Assembly: GCA_010279815.1 (NCBI GenBank)
Contig: QEOQ01000667.1
Location: forward strand, 1-64,000
Source: Brachionus plicatilis
Taxonomy: Eukaryota > Rotifera > Eurotatoria > Ploima > Brachionidae
DNA length: 64,000 bases
Direction: 5' to 3'
Positions 30,836 through 42,538 of this stretch are shown here, one piece after another (position 1 is the first letter of the stretch; the number at the start of each line of letters is the position of its first letter). Under the pieces are notes generated by a model. It worked only from the letters and a program-made list of their open reading frames with translations, did no database searches and was not told the origin of the DNA. The position numbers and the translations under genes are program-made.

Positions 30836-33550
30836 TTTTTTTTATATTTAATGTCAAAACTTGGACTAAAAGTATCTTAAAAATATTTCCTAAAAAATTA
30901 GCATTGTATAAAAATTTATATTAACTATATTAAAAAATTTATTTAATAAATTAATATTTTATACTGAACAATATAATTAATTTAATCATATTGGCCTTGA
31001 TTGAACTCAAATTGTGAGCTCTATAGATTAATTTGGGTATGTTGTTTTTAATAGAATATGCCTAATTATTGTGATACAATCACCAAAATTCTCATGGTTT
31101 TCATGGCTGAATTTGACCTGATGCCATTAGTGATATTACATTGATTAAATTAAATCTAATATTTTTCTTCAAAATTAATTTTTTTAATTAAAAGATAAAA
31201 GTCAATTTAAATACTTTATTTACAAAATGTTGTTTAAACTTTAATAATTAAATCAAGATATTTAACTATCTTGAAGCAAAAAAACCAACTAAACTTAAAA
31301 TTTAAGTTTGATTGAAAAAAAAACAAATAAATTTTAAAAAAATAGAGCAGGTAGCAGTAACAACATGTAAACACGAGCTCTAAATGAACTAATTTGATTG
31401 CTTCTGAAAATTGGCCAGCAACCTTAAAAAAAAAAAGAAAAAAAATTAATTAGTCAAAAATAGTAACTTTATCAGGTCGACCAAAAATAAAGTTCGATGA
31501 TCGATCGATTCATCACACGGACGTGGTTCTTTTTCTATTCTCTTCTTTTTCTGTTTCTTTCCTCTTCTAATTCTTTCTTAGCGATTTTTTAAAAAAATAT
31601 TTAGAACATAATTAAAAAATAAAAAGGCACAGATAATTAATTCTACAATGTAACTTTTTTTCTTTTTTTCTAATTCTCTTGGAACAATTGGCTTCATTTC
31701 TTATTTTTAGACTTTAAAATTATGCAAAAATTAGAATTTAATCAAGGATGAAAAAAATTTGGAAAACGTTTTCGAATGACTGCTGCAATAACAGACAGCA
31801 ATAATAACAGACCATCACTGACGGCATTACTCACCAAAAAAATTTTCATAATGGCTAGATTTCTTTATTATCAGAACACTTTTCACCTTAATGATCATTC
31901 ATTTATTCTGTTGATTAACGAAAAAATATTAAATTTTAGATCAATTTGGAGTTGTTCCAGTTTTACAATAGAGTAAAGTTTTAATATTTGTTTATTAATA
32001 GGTGCACTAAAAGATCGAAATTTTGGTTTTACATTATCCTTGGAAAAATGAATTTTGACTTCAATTGGATAAATCGGTAAACTTATGAATCCGAATAAAT
32101 TAAAAATGAAAAAAATTAAAGAACAAGAATCTGTATTTGATCTTATTAATGTATTTTTTACAATAAAAAGTATTTGCCGTATTTAATTGGTATTTAAAAA
32201 GATACATGAAATTTTATTTTTTTTGTAGCAATCAAAATTTTTAAATTTTTAGTGGTTGTTAAATATATTTTTTTTTAAATATCAATTAAATAAGGCAAAT
32301 ATTTTTAAATTTTAAAATGCTTTGCTAAGATCATTTTTTAAATACAATTCGAAATTTTATATTGAAGAAATACTGATCGCTAGAAGTGAGTATTTTTTTT
32401 AATTATTAAGACCCGAAAAGTCTAAGCTTATTGACATCAAATGAAAGAGGATTTTTTTTATTAATTTTAATTTTATTTAAGTAAAATTGGTTGTTATTTA
32501 ATGAATTCAAATTGTTTAAAAATTGTTCATTTGTGGTTTTAATAATTTAAGTAATTATGAATTTTAGAACATATAAAAACATTATTTCTAATCAAAAAAA
32601 GTGAAAAATTGACTATTAAAAATTTTATAATTAATATATGCATTAAAACTCCAGTGTATAATTGCTACTTTAAAATACTCTTTTTATTCCTTAAATCTGA
32701 ACTAATTCCAATTTATCTGTTTAAATTTTCTAGTATATTTTTATTATTTTCAAACTTTACTGTTTATTTAAATTTAATTATTTTTTAGTTTGATTTTTTT
32801 TCTAAATCTGAAGGAGCTTAAGCCTTTGTGTTTAGTGTCATATATTAGCTGATTCAATATACTAGCACCAATTTGGGAATTTTACCCAAAAATGAGATAA
32901 AGTATTCCGATTTTTTAGTGTTTTTTTGATCCAAAATTTAAAACAATTGATGTTACAATTCAATAATTAATAGTGTTCATCTAGTGAAATTTAATATTTA
33001 ATAGTCAAAATTAATTTTAAAAACTTGTCGGGTCTGGTAGTGTTAAAATTTTTTTAATCAATCAATTGATTATCTGAACAAAAAGAAAAAAGCTAAATTT
33101 TTATATCTTTTTTCATCGATTCTTCTTAACATGTCAAAAAATTTCAACGTTCTATTGATAGAATTTTTTTCCCAAGAATAATTTTTTAATAAAAACAGTA
33201 TTTTTATAAAAGAAATATATAAAAATAATTCATAAAAAATGAATCAAAAGAATTTTTTGTTCAGAATAACAGTCTTTTGTAAAAAATTTAGAAAATACTT
33301 AAATTTTCCTTGAGTCTACAAAACGAAAATTGTAATCGAAAAAAATTTATTTCATTACATCAAAATTTATTCTTTAAGTATTGCTTTACTTTGTTAATTT
33401 TCAATGAATCAATTTTTCCATGAATTGACGCATCACTGCAAAAAAAGTGTTCTCATAGTAAAAAAAATCTAATCTATTTTTCAAATTTTATCTCACAAGA
33501 TTTAGCTAAGAATCTTGGCAAGAATCAAATTAAGAAAAAAGTTTGATGTC
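30836..33550. other. AT-rich intergenic region downstream of the coiled-coil gene
   Basis: About 30836-30945 is still duplicated (inverted) at about 39130-39254. The rest has no coding signal. A more GC-balanced patch lies near 31475-31550 (GATGATCGATCGATTCATCA). No gene supported. Confidence 0.4.
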
Positions 33551-33613
33551 ACACTCACGTTTTCCAATCTCCTAAAGCACTACAAAAAAAAAAGGCATGC
33601 AAAAAATTCTTAC
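33551..33613 (-). other. Splice-signal cluster after the tra2 stop codon
   Basis: On the minus strand the tra2 stop TGA (33614-33616) is followed directly by GTAAGAAT, then a poly-pyrimidine tract ending TTTGTAG at 33580, then 21 nt (33579-33559) and a strong donor GTGAGTGT. This is the layout of an intron in the 3' UTR with a 21-nt microexon, or of alternative C-terminal splicing. Confidence 0.45.
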
Positions 33614-34661
33614 TCAATAGTCCCTGGAGTAGCTTCTTCTTCCTAAAAAAAAAAAAAAAAATTAAAAAATTAAATCATTTATTTTTTAAATAAAAAAAAA
33701 AATGCATACTTCTGTCATATGATCTTGATCGGCTCCTGCTTCGAGTCCTTGACCTTGACCTCGAGTCGGAGTACCGACTGCGCCTTTTGTACTCGTCATA
33801 TTTGGGCGGCGCTCTCCTGCCCATGTAGACACCGGGCGTGGGATGATGCTCTCGGTTGGATATCGAGTACTCGACCCTGACCCTATTGCCGTCAATTTCC
33901 TGGCCATGCACTTTTTCCTTGGCCTCCTCGGCATCATCCACGCTATCAAAGTAGATAAAGGCAAAGCCCCTGGAGCGGCTAGTGCGCGGATCAGTGACCA
34001 GCTTAATTTTGTCCAAGCGTCCATACTTTTCGAACACTCTTCTGAGATCGCGGTCCTCTGTCTTAAAGTTGAGCCCGAACACTCCTAGTACACGACACGG
34101 ACTCGGATTTTGTCTTCTGTAGTAGGGCGATCGTGAACGACTCCTGGAATAGGATCGTCGGTTGCCGCGGTGTCCTCTGCGGCTCCGACGACCGTTGGAT
34201 CGCGATCGTCGGTACGACCTTGACCTTGACCGAGAATAGGATCTGGAACGGGAGGAGGACGAGTGTCGTCGCTTGCGGCTCTTTCGGCCAGATCGCCTCG
34301 ATCTAGACCTTGACCGCGACCTGACGCTTCGGCTTCTGGAACGTGACTTGGAGCGAGGCGAGGCAGATCGAGACTTGGACTCCTTTTTTCCATTTTCTTT
34401 CACTTCTCCTTGTGAATGGTTGCCGTTTGGCACCGCTTTTGTCTCCACGCTTTCTTCCTTTTTGTGCTCGATTTGTGCCTCGTTTTCGTCCTTGACCTGC
34501 GGCTTTTGGGCATGCTCTGCGCGGTTGCCAGGCGACCGCGATCTGGAGCTCTGGCGTACTGACCTCGACCTCGACCTGCTCTGGCTTCTCGAGCGAGACC
34601 TCGACGAACGATCAGAGCTGGCGCTTCTGGAGCGAGATCGCGAAGTCTTTCTAATTGCCAT
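33614..34661 (-). CDS. tra2: Transformer-2 splicing regulator
   Basis: TRA2 is an SR-like nuclear RNA-binding protein that activates weak exons; in insects it acts in sex determination with Tra. The exon 34661-33710 and a last exon 33642-33614 are separated by a 67-bp GT-AG intron, giving 326 aa ending [13 protein letters not shown]. Layout: N-terminal RS1 domain (about 1-180) with dense RS/SR dipeptides broken by an acidic Gln/Glu segment (about 48-95), a single RRM (about 188-265) with RNP2 LGVFGL and RNP1 RGFAFIYF, the TRA2-specific linker with PTPGVYMG (about 275-283), and a C-terminal RS2 domain. RS-linker-RRM-linker-RS is diagnostic of TRA2. Reading through the intron instead would give a short aberrant tail ([10 protein letters not shown]). 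The gene sits between two inverted copies of the RFDTRLD gene. Confidence 0.95.
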
Positions 34662-35229
34662 TTTTGTCTTCTCTTTTCTTTTCTCTTGGCTTTTTGGAGC
34701 TTTTTTTATTTTTGCTTGTTTGACGAAATTATTTGCTTTATATTGGGATTTTAAAGCGCAAAATAGTTGTTACTAAAACTAAAATAAAATAAAATTACGA
34801 ATAGAATATTGTAGAATTTCGAAACCATTTTGAATTTTGGATGCATATGTGCAGAAAATTTTTTGACGCACGCACCAAATTTGTCTTAAAACAATGAGAA
34901 TTTTTCTTTGATTTTTTTATTTTGAGCAAATTTTTATTTGACACGAGGATTTGGAAAAATTTTGCATTGACAATTACAGTGATGTTCCGCTTGGTTTTTT
35001 GGTTCGAGGCTGAAAAACACTTAAATAAAGTGATAGAAACACAAATTATGTGACAGGCACGACTCTGTACTATTTATTATTTTTTTTATTCATTCTAAAA
35101 AATTTAAGGCCCCATGTGCAGAATAATAATTCTTTAAAATAGAAAGTAGAGAGTAAATTAAAATATAAAATTTAATTTTAAATGAAAGAAATACAATTAT
35201 ATAAAAATGTCGGCATTGTGAATTTTAGT
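34662..35229. promoter_or_regulatory. tra2 upstream region
   Basis: Contains the tra2 5' UTR (pyrimidine-rich on the plus strand just above 34661, TCTTCTCTTTTCTTTTCTC) and AT-rich DNA. No other gene seen. Confidence 0.4.
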
Positions 35230-35835
35230 ACAAAAATCAAAAACAAAGTATTAAAAGTACCAAATCTTAAGTTCTGAAGGATCAAAATATGTTCTGTAAA
35301 TTGTAGCAACTGATACATCCTTTGTAACACCAGTATACTGATTCTCCAAAATTCTGCAAAATTAAGAACATTGTGAATTTTAGCACAAAAAACAGAAACA
35401 AAATATAAAAAACGCCAGAACTTTAATCTTGACTGACAAAAACACGTTCTGTAAATTGTAACAACTGATACATCCTTTGTACCACCACTTTAAGTTTAAT
35501 TGGATTTTTAATATAGTGTAATAACCCAAATTTAGCATTTTCTGAGTTTTGCAGAATCAGTATACAGTACTGATTTGTTCCTACCAAAATTTACGCGAAT
35601 TTACCAAATTTTTAGTAAATTAACCGGAATTCCCGTAAATTTACCAGAATTTAACGGATTTTAGGTAAAATTTCGTAAAAACGAAAAGGGCAATTTTTTC
35701 ACTTTTTTTAGTTTTTTTTCAAAATTAATAAAAAATTTTAGATAAAAAAAATTGTATTTTTTTACGCAAATTTTCGTAATAGTGAAAAATAGTAAAAAAA
35801 AGTGAAAAAAAGTTTTTTTAAGGGTGGTATTTAAA

Positions 35836-36015
35836 CTATCACTATTTTTAATAGAAATTATCACTAAATTTAAACAATATTTATCACTAATTTTAATGTA
35901 AATCATCACTTTTTTTACTGAAAACATCACTAAAATTTATCACTATTTTTTATAAAAAAACCATCACTAATTTTGCTGTAAATCATCACTATTTATAATA
36001 AAAACCTAATCATTA
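35836..36015. repeat. Degenerate tandem repeat, unit about 25 bp
   Basis: Seven or more variants of ATCATCACTATTTTTAATA occur in a row. Purely A/T apart from the CATCAC core. Confidence 0.7.
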
Positions 36016-36321
36016 TTGATAAAAGTTAAACCTAAGTAAATAGCTTAAAGTACTTGGACAAGTGCATGTACTTCTAAGACATTCATCAGGATTTGAAACC
36101 AAATTGATTCCCCAAACTGAAGATTGCTCGGCTACTAAGTGGTCGAAGTCTGTCCAAAATAAGTCTTCCTGATTCTTACAGTAGTTGTTGACGTAATCTT
36201 TGTTGAATTTGAATTTCTTGTCGTCGAATTGTTCTGATTGAATATAGGTGATTTTCTGATTATCATTGTTTTTCAGTTGAACCCGATCGGATTTCAACCA
36301 TTGATAAGCTTTGGTCCTCAT
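36013..36321 (-). pseudogene. SWIM-type zinc-finger fragment in the TIR element
   Basis: 102 codons. The C-terminal part reads FWTDFDHLVAEQSSVWGINL and STCTCPSTLSYLL. The order W-x-V/I, then C-x-C-P-x(n), is like the first half of a SWIM finger from transposon-associated proteins (second half normally C-K-H). The final C-x-H is not visible, so the ORF is truncated or frameshifted. Confidence 0.5.
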
Positions 36322-36754
36322 GTATCATCATCGCTGTGGTACGTTGGAACACAAGAGTCAGAAATTGATGACATTTTTTGAAATATATTTATCAAAATCA
36401 ATTGGGACTTTTATTTATATATAAGAGCACAAAGTTTGACCATGATAACACTAATTTAGGTAATTTAACTATAATTAATAGTGATATGTTCTATTTTTAG
36501 GTTAATATGTCAATAAACAGAATCGATATCCATATTCAAAGTTAGGTTTTAAAAAATTTGATTGATCAATAATTAATTTGGCTATGTTATCTTTTGTCTG
36601 ATCGAGTATCATTATTTAAAGTATGCATTTTATTTTTTTTTTATACATGTTAATAAAAATAGTGACGGTTTGATATTGCCCCTTTTTTTAATATTGAAAT
36701 TATTAGATACATATATTTTAGTGATTTGACCAGTCGCTATTTTCTCAATTACAT

Positions 36755-36933
36755 TTCAATTACCTAATTTGAACCCTATTGAAATGCTGTGAAATGAAAT
36801 AAAAGAATTTGCTAGAAAAAAAATTGTGTTTATCATAGCTGATGCAGCATTGGCTATAAGAGAATTTGAAAAATCACTAACAGTTGAAAAATGTAGTAAA
36901 TATATAAATCATCTGAAAAAGGTTGAAATTTAA
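36755..36933 (+). pseudogene. IS630/Tc1-mariner-type transposase C-terminus
   Basis: Reads PNLNPIEML, then a TGA where Trp is expected, then NEIKEFARKKIVF, AALAIREFEKSLTVEKC and YINHLKKVEI. NPIE-x-x-W is the last catalytic block of Tc1/IS630-type DDE transposases, and the EFxxxxTxxxCxxYIxHLxKV tail is seen in animal members. Only the last ~57 codons are readable. Confidence 0.7.
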
Positions 36934-37310
36934 ATTAAAGTTTTTGGCTTTTTAAAATGTTAACTTTGATAAATTAGGTAATTGAAATTTTAATTGAGAA
37001 AAATCGACTGGTCAAACCACTAAAATATATGTATATAAATTTTACGTAAAATCCGTTAAATTCTGGTAAATTTACGGGAATTCCGGTAAATTTACTGTTT
37101 TTCACTTTTGCGATTTTACGTAAAATTACCGGAATTCCCGTAAATTTACTAAAAATTTGGTAAATTCGCGTAAATTTTGGTAAAACCATAGGAACAAATC
37201 AGTACTGTATTGGTGGTACAAAGAATGTATCAGTTGCTACAATTTACAGAACATATTTTGGGCCTTCAGAACTTAAGCTTTGTCTTTGTTTTTTAAGACT
37301 CAAAATCTCA

Positions 37311-38754
37311 AAGATAAAACTTAAATATACTAAAAAAGTATATATATTCTGTAAGAGCATAAAATTCTCTACATGCTAATGTAATTTAGAAAAAAAAAAG
37401 AAAAAAGGGTGTGGCGGTTTTTGTTGGCTAAAAAAGGGAAAAAAATGTGTTTTTCTGGTTTAAATCGTATCTCATTTCAATTGGATCAATTATGACCCAA
37501 TTTTTTTTTTAAACCTAGACAACATTTTGAACAAATCTATGGTTTTACTTTTTTATTTTATTAATTTATTTTCTTAAAAATCTCTTCAAATCATGTGATT
37601 TTTAACAAAATTGTATATTAATATTCTATTGATATTTTTTTTCTAAATTTTAGTAAAAACTTACCTAAGTATAAATATAATTTCGTGAAAAATGCCTAAA
37701 AAATCAAAATCTAATCAATTCCGTGTTAATCTAATGAATCGGAAAATGAAGACTTTTTCCCAGAAGAAGAGATGGTGACCTTAGATAAATGGCTGAAAAC
37801 TCCTAAGTTACTAACATGATTATATTTTGAATTTTTAGGCATTTTTCACGAAATTCTATTTATAATGATAGTTTGATGGTATATTATTCTTATTTATAAA
37901 ATTTCTAGAAAAGTTACATTACGAAAGCTGCATCTTTTTGAATCAGACGAACATCCCCAAGCAAAACTATCTTTTTATAAATTTCATGGGTTTTTTATTT
38001 CAAAATCAAAAAAATATGAACGTAAAACATAAATCCCAATTAGAGCAGGTGTTGGTTATTACTAAAACAGGGACATCAAGTTTTTAAATAGAACACGGAC
38101 CCATACTTATCTCCCCTATTATTACTATGTTATTTATCCCCAACCATTTTTCTAGTTCTAAATTTAATTTATTATTCTTTTCTATAATTTTAAAAATAAA
38201 ATAAGTAATTTATAATGCAAATAAAATAGAAAATCACTTTTATTAAATTTTGTCTCTTTTTTATATATATATATCATTCAAATCTAGAGTGTTTCACTAA
38301 ATCAGAAGAGAAAAGTTTTATTTAATATCAACGAACCAAAAAAAATAATCTAAAAATCTCAACAAAAAAATAATTTTTTTACATTTCAAATTTTTAAATC
38401 AACAATAATTTAATAAAAATTATTAAATCATGCTAATGCAAAAGTGTTATTTTGACCAGCAAAAAGGGTTGGTTATTATGGACTGATATTTATTCCAATC
38501 AGATAATTTTCAAAAAACCACAATTCGGTGTCAATCGATTTTTTTATTTAACTCTTAAAAATACAATCAAAAATCAGGTTAAGTAAATTCAAAAATTCAA
38601 ACTTAAATAATTAATTATTCGATTTAACCCATTTGACCGTAATGGACTATAAGTGACGCTATTTAAAAAAAAAAAAAATTTTCTCTTATCAAAAAAAAGT
38701 GTTTATTTCAAAAAATAAAAACCAAAATGAAAATTTTTAAAGTTAGCTAAAAAT
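37311..38754. other. AT-rich region with a hairpin and unassigned open stretches
   Basis: A ~26-bp inverted repeat (ATTTCGTGAAAAATGCCTAA at 37680 and its complement at 37838-37862) encloses a short acidic reading frame (SENEDFFPEEEMVTLDKWLK). About 37905-38030 reads KVTLRKLHLFESDEHPQAKL and onward. These may be exons of an old transposon ORF (MPKKSKSNQF start at 37691), but I cannot join them. No gene supported further on. Confidence 0.35.
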
Positions 38755-38965
38755 GTCAATAAAGAAGAAATTCAATTAAAAAAAAGCATATACTGATCAG
38801 AAGACGTAATCAATGATGTTAAAAACAATGAGTTCAATCGATTTCGAGCCGCAAAATTTTATAGCATTCCAAGACAAAATCGTGAAAATCATCTGATTGA
38901 ACAACTGATATTTAACGTCCAGCAGCTTTCAAGAAGAGGAAGTTCTTTTGCATATGTTTCTTAAG
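38755..38965 (+). pseudogene. Psq-type helix-turn-helix relic (pogo-like transposase N-terminus)
   Basis: After one frameshift the reading is KKAYTD, then EDVINDVKNNEFNRFRAAKF and YSIPRQNRENHL. This is the psq/CENP-B-type HTH pattern (YTEEDLxxAlxxVxxGxxxxxAAkxYgIPrxTlxxxL) found at the N-terminus of pogo/Tigger transposases. Nothing of the catalytic domain follows. Confidence 0.6.
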
Positions 38966-39255
38966 CTGACTGGCGTTTTCCTCTTTTATTAAATATTCTT
39001 TTAATATCACTTCTTTTAATATCTTCTCGTTTTTTTCTGTTTTTGAACCTTTTACTATTATTTATAGAAGAAATCAAATCGTAAAGACTTAGTTTGTTTT
39101 GTACAAAATAAAAATTTACGAATCTTTTAAATTCTTAAACAATGCTAATATTTTCCTTAGAAATATTTTCTTAATATTTTCTTTGGAAATATTAAGAATA
39201 TAATATTTTCTTTTTTAGGATGCTGTCTAAGTTTTGATATTAAAGATAAAAAAAA

Positions 39256-39821
39256 TTAAATAACAAAAAAAGGTATTCCTAGATGACATCCCAAAGCTCG
39301 CCTATTTGCTTTCACGGTACGTCTTACAGGCTTTTCATAATAATTCAAAAAATCAATTATTTGATCGCCAGACAATCGCATAAAATCACCATAAGTCGGT
39401 GCATTATGTGGTAGTGGCTCATCATGTCTCTTTAAAAATTGCAAAATTAAAATTAATCAAAGTTTTTAAAAGAATGAAAGCTTACGACAATCCATTGAAT
39501 GCAGAAGTTAGGTTTGATACAATTAGCGTTTACAGCTCTTGCTGAGACAACGCTTATTTGATCAAGTCTTGTGTTAAACTGATCAAGTCTTGTGTCAAAC
39601 CGATCAAGTCTTGTGTCAAAACGTTGTTCTAATTCGTCAAAACGATCAAAAAATTCATTTAATCGTTCAAGAATTAGACGCTGCTGGTTCTGAAAATCAA
39701 CTATATTACGATTCGCCTGAACAATTTGATTTATATTTGCCAAATCTTCTGCCGAATCTAATAAAACACGATTTGCTTCAATGCCTCGATTAGCGTAGTC
39801 CCTTATTGTTTGGGCATTCAT
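39256..39821 (-). CDS. Two-exon coiled-coil protein with RFDTRLD repeats, copy 2
   Basis: Exons 39821-39486 and 39429-39256 with the same 56-bp phase-0 intron as copy 1, 169 aa, open throughout. Differences from copy 1 are few: Leu20Val, Ser28Ala, Ala33Val and Arg82Gln in the third repeat. The intron and second exon are unchanged as far as I compared them. Keeping two open frames and intact splice sites after duplication fits either very recent duplication or selection. Inverted relative to copy 1, about 8.4 kb away, with tra2 between. Confidence 0.65.
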
Positions 39822-39927
39822 CTAAAAATTTATAGTTCCTAGAAATTAATAGATCTAAGTTTTTACAATTGAAAGCATTGTAAAAATAATGGAAAAAAAA
39901 TTAAAATTTGAAATATTTTAAGCTAAG

Positions 39928-40090
39928 AAAATAATGGTTTATCCATCAGCAAAATTGATGCGTTGTCACATCCACACACAACACAATTAACATCTTTTAT
40001 ATTTGAACAAGAAAATAATCAAGTTTTATATGCCTTGCATATTATTGTCTTAATAATTCTCCTTTTTCTTTTAGTGCTCCAAATATGAGC
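39928..40090 (-). pseudogene. Decayed copy of the small ORF at 29968-30150
   Basis: The 3' part keeps VVCGCDNASILLMDKPLFS. The 5' part reads FGALKEKGELLRQ, stop, YARHIKLDYFLVQI, stop. So this side of the inverted pair is damaged while the coiled-coil gene beside it stays open. Confidence 0.6.
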
Positions 40091-40299
40091 TGAATCATCA
40101 CTAATTTACAACATTTTGAATTTTATATTATATTTTTTAATTAATTTTTACCTAATCTTCAGCTCTTTATCAACTATTTACTGATTTCGAATTTCCGAAA
40201 CTGAAAACAAATGATGAAATTAAAAATGGCTGTTAGCTGATAATTGCTTAGCCTTACATCAAAGAGAATATTACACATTTGACTAGGGTTGGGAAAGAA

Positions 40300-40447
40300 A
40301 ATAATGTTTTTTTTTTAATCACGTTCTCAAATGGTCATCCCTTTCTTTATTAATGGAAAATGGTTAAGCGCTAATCTGCTTTACTAGTATCTTTTTGAGC
40401 AAAGTTTCAGACCTGACAAAGAGTTTACTGCATCGAGTAAATCATCT
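40300..40447 (+). repeat. SINE-like repeat split by the mariner element
   Basis: Matches 18955-19070 (TCTTTTTGAGCAAAG, ACTGCATCGAGTAAATCATC). Its continuation (GTACCC, ATGAAAGGGGTTT) is found on the far side of the transposon at 43328-43400, so the mariner inserted into this repeat. Confidence 0.65.
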
Positions 40448-40448
40448 A

Positions 40449-41237
40449 ACGGGTGTCCAATAAAGCTTGTCCGAAATTTTAAATTAAAAAAAAAATATGA
40501 AAGGAATGTTTGTTTCAGATGAAATTTAACACAGATATAGAATGACTACTTATATATATAAAACATTTGAAATTTCGTTGATCTGACAACCAGGTCACAA
40601 GGAACCCTGGTGACTTTGAATACCAGTCAATCCTAAAAATGTCCCCGAGGTTTTCATTTTTTACCTATATATTTTTATATATCAGTGAATAGAGAATTTT
40701 ATCAGCTCTCTAATGACACCAAGGTCAAATTTTTCCAATTCTCTGTTCAAAAGATATTATCAAAAACATCCAAAAATCGCTAAAAATATATATAATTCAA
40801 AAAAAGGGGTTTTTGTGAATAAAATGTAATATCTTTTGAATGGAATGATATTTTTTTACCAAATTTTGTATGATTATAGTAAATACTCAATTTTACACAA
40901 AAAACTATGAATAATATTCTTCATGAAAATTTAAGACACTCCATTACCATTATTTTACTAAAAGTGTCTGTCTTTACAAATAATAATCCTGTTTCAAAAC
41001 TGCTTTGAGTAAGAACGTGATTATACACTTTAAAAATAGCAAAATGAATCAAGTTTAAGATTTAATGTTATATTAGTCACTGGTTAACTTAGTTTACTAA
41101 ATTCTGCATTTGAAAGTTGTCTTTTTTAAGTCAATTCTAAAAAAAATTGAATTTGAATTCTAAAGCATTAAAACATCAATTAAAAGTAATAAAAAAATAT
41201 TTTTAAACAAATTATTTTAAAACCAGTCTAAAAAATG
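40449..41237. repeat. Left 789-bp terminal inverted repeat of the mariner
   Basis: Runs from the terminus to and including the transposase start codon ATG (41235-41237). It must contain the transposase promoter. Mariner TIRs are usually about 30 bp, so this is unusually long. Confidence 0.9.
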
Positions 41238-42427
41238 GGTAAACCGAAACCAAATGCTTTGAGAGAGCTAGTTATTGAGCACTTTAAGATTGGAAAGTCT
41301 AATCAGGAAATCACTGAAATTCTGGCTTGTAAAGTGTCAGAAAGAACTGTTTCAAGGTGGACAAAGGAATTTAGAGACTTTGGTAAAATTCAACACAATG
41401 TATCGCCTGGACGTCCTATTACTGCTTCTAATCATATAAATAGAAACAGAGTTAAACGACTTGTAAAAACTTATTCCCAAAGATTAATTAGTCGCAAACT
41501 TTCGATCTCGCTAGGAACAGTCTCTGGGATTATAAAGCAGTTTAACTTAAAGGTGATTAACTGGAAATATTTTTAACTTAGTAAACTTATTATTTGAAAG
41601 GCATATAGAAAGCGAATTATACCTTTACTAACACAAAATCATGTTTCCAAACGTTTGCGATTAACCCAATTTTGGCGTAAAAATAAAAAAAAAGTATTCA
41701 GGAATCTTCCAGTTATGTTTTCTGATGAAAAGATTTTCACTATACATGGAGGTTTAAACAAACAAAATATTCGTACCTACGCAATATCTAGGGATGAAGC
41801 TGATCTAAATGGCGGTAATTGATTTACTTTATTGAGTATTTAGCTGTACGTTCAACTTGATATTTGTTTTTAGGAGTCTATGCTGTTTCTAAACATCCTT
41901 TATCTGTAATGGTTTGGATGGGTATGACCAAGTTTGGCTTAACTAAACCATATTTTATAAAAGATGGTAATAAATTTTTAATAAAATGTTCAATAATATT
42001 TTTAAAAATTTCATGATAAGGTGAAACAATAGATTCAAAATATTATAAATTCAAAATATTACCTTTTGCAAAACGCGAAGGGAATAGATTATGTGGTAAC
42101 TTTAAATGGGTATTTCAACAAGATGGAGCGAAGCCCCACACAGCGAATATTTGCCAAAGATATTGTCAAAATAATTTACATTGCTTTATTGGAAAAGATA
42201 AATGGCCACCAAATTCTCCTGACTTAAATCCGTGTGATTTTTACTTATGGAACGCAATCGTAACTAGAATGGAGAAAAAATGTTATTCGACAAGGGAAAA
42301 TTTCCAAGAAGAGATAAGAAAAGCAGCCGATAGAGTTCCCATAGATGAAATTAAAAAAGCAATAGAATCGTTCGATTCTAGACTTCGTAAAGTTGAAAAT
42401 AGTAGGGGCTATTATTGTAACAAATAA
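41235..42427 (+). CDS. Mariner-type DD37D transposase with three introns
   Basis: Exons 41235-41552, 41601-41814, 41874-41966 and 42021-42427. All three introns (48, 59 and 54 bp) have GT-AG ends and compatible phases. The joined frame is 343 aa with no stop, normal for Tc1/mariner. Residues ~1-106 are paired-type helix-turn-helix DNA-binding domains (VSERTVSRWTKEF, GRP linker SPGRPIT, SISLGTVSGII). The catalytic domain has FSDEKIF (first Asp), VFQQDGAKPH (second Asp) and SPDLNPCDFYLW (third Asp). Counting residues between the second and third Asp gives 37, so DD37D, as in the maT-like group. It cuts and pastes the element at TA sites. Introns are uncommon in this family and splice signals match host genes. 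Confidence 0.88.
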
Positions 42428-42538
42428 TTTTTCAATAACCTTAAAAAAATAAAAAGTTAAACTTGATTAAAAAATTCATTTTTCAAATTCAAAATTTTGG
42501 AAACACTAGTTACTAATAACACAAGGAATGAATCAGAT

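Larger units (their letters stand above)
35230..37310. mobile_element. TIR transposon relic of about 2.1 kb with two opposed coding remnants
   Basis: The ends are inverted relatives: 35265-35345 against 37205-37290 (ATATGTTCTGTAAATTGTAG and its complement), and 35560-35690 against 37036-37205 (arrays of TTTACC/GGTAAA with AATTCCCG). The interior contains a tandem repeat (35836-36015), a minus-strand SWIM-like ORF (36321-36013) and a plus-strand DDE transposase C-terminus (36755-36933). The left end also has a second partial direct copy of its terminal motif near 35440-35490. It is decayed and not autonomous. Confidence 0.65.

Noticed and set aside
31776..31976. 66-codon plus-strand frame
   Set aside because: Low complexity with no domain; neighbouring DNA shows no coding signal.
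34085..34776. Long frames on both strands overlapping tra2
   Set aside because: Arg/Ser codon repeats open several frames at once; only the minus-strand frame encodes an RRM with RNP1 and RNP2.
30270..40090. A single large composite transposon with the coiled-coil genes as its ends, carrying tra2
   Set aside because: The duplicated blocks are genes with introns, not termini; no target duplication was found at the outer edges, and tra2 is a conserved host gene. Two separate copies or a local inverted duplication is simpler.
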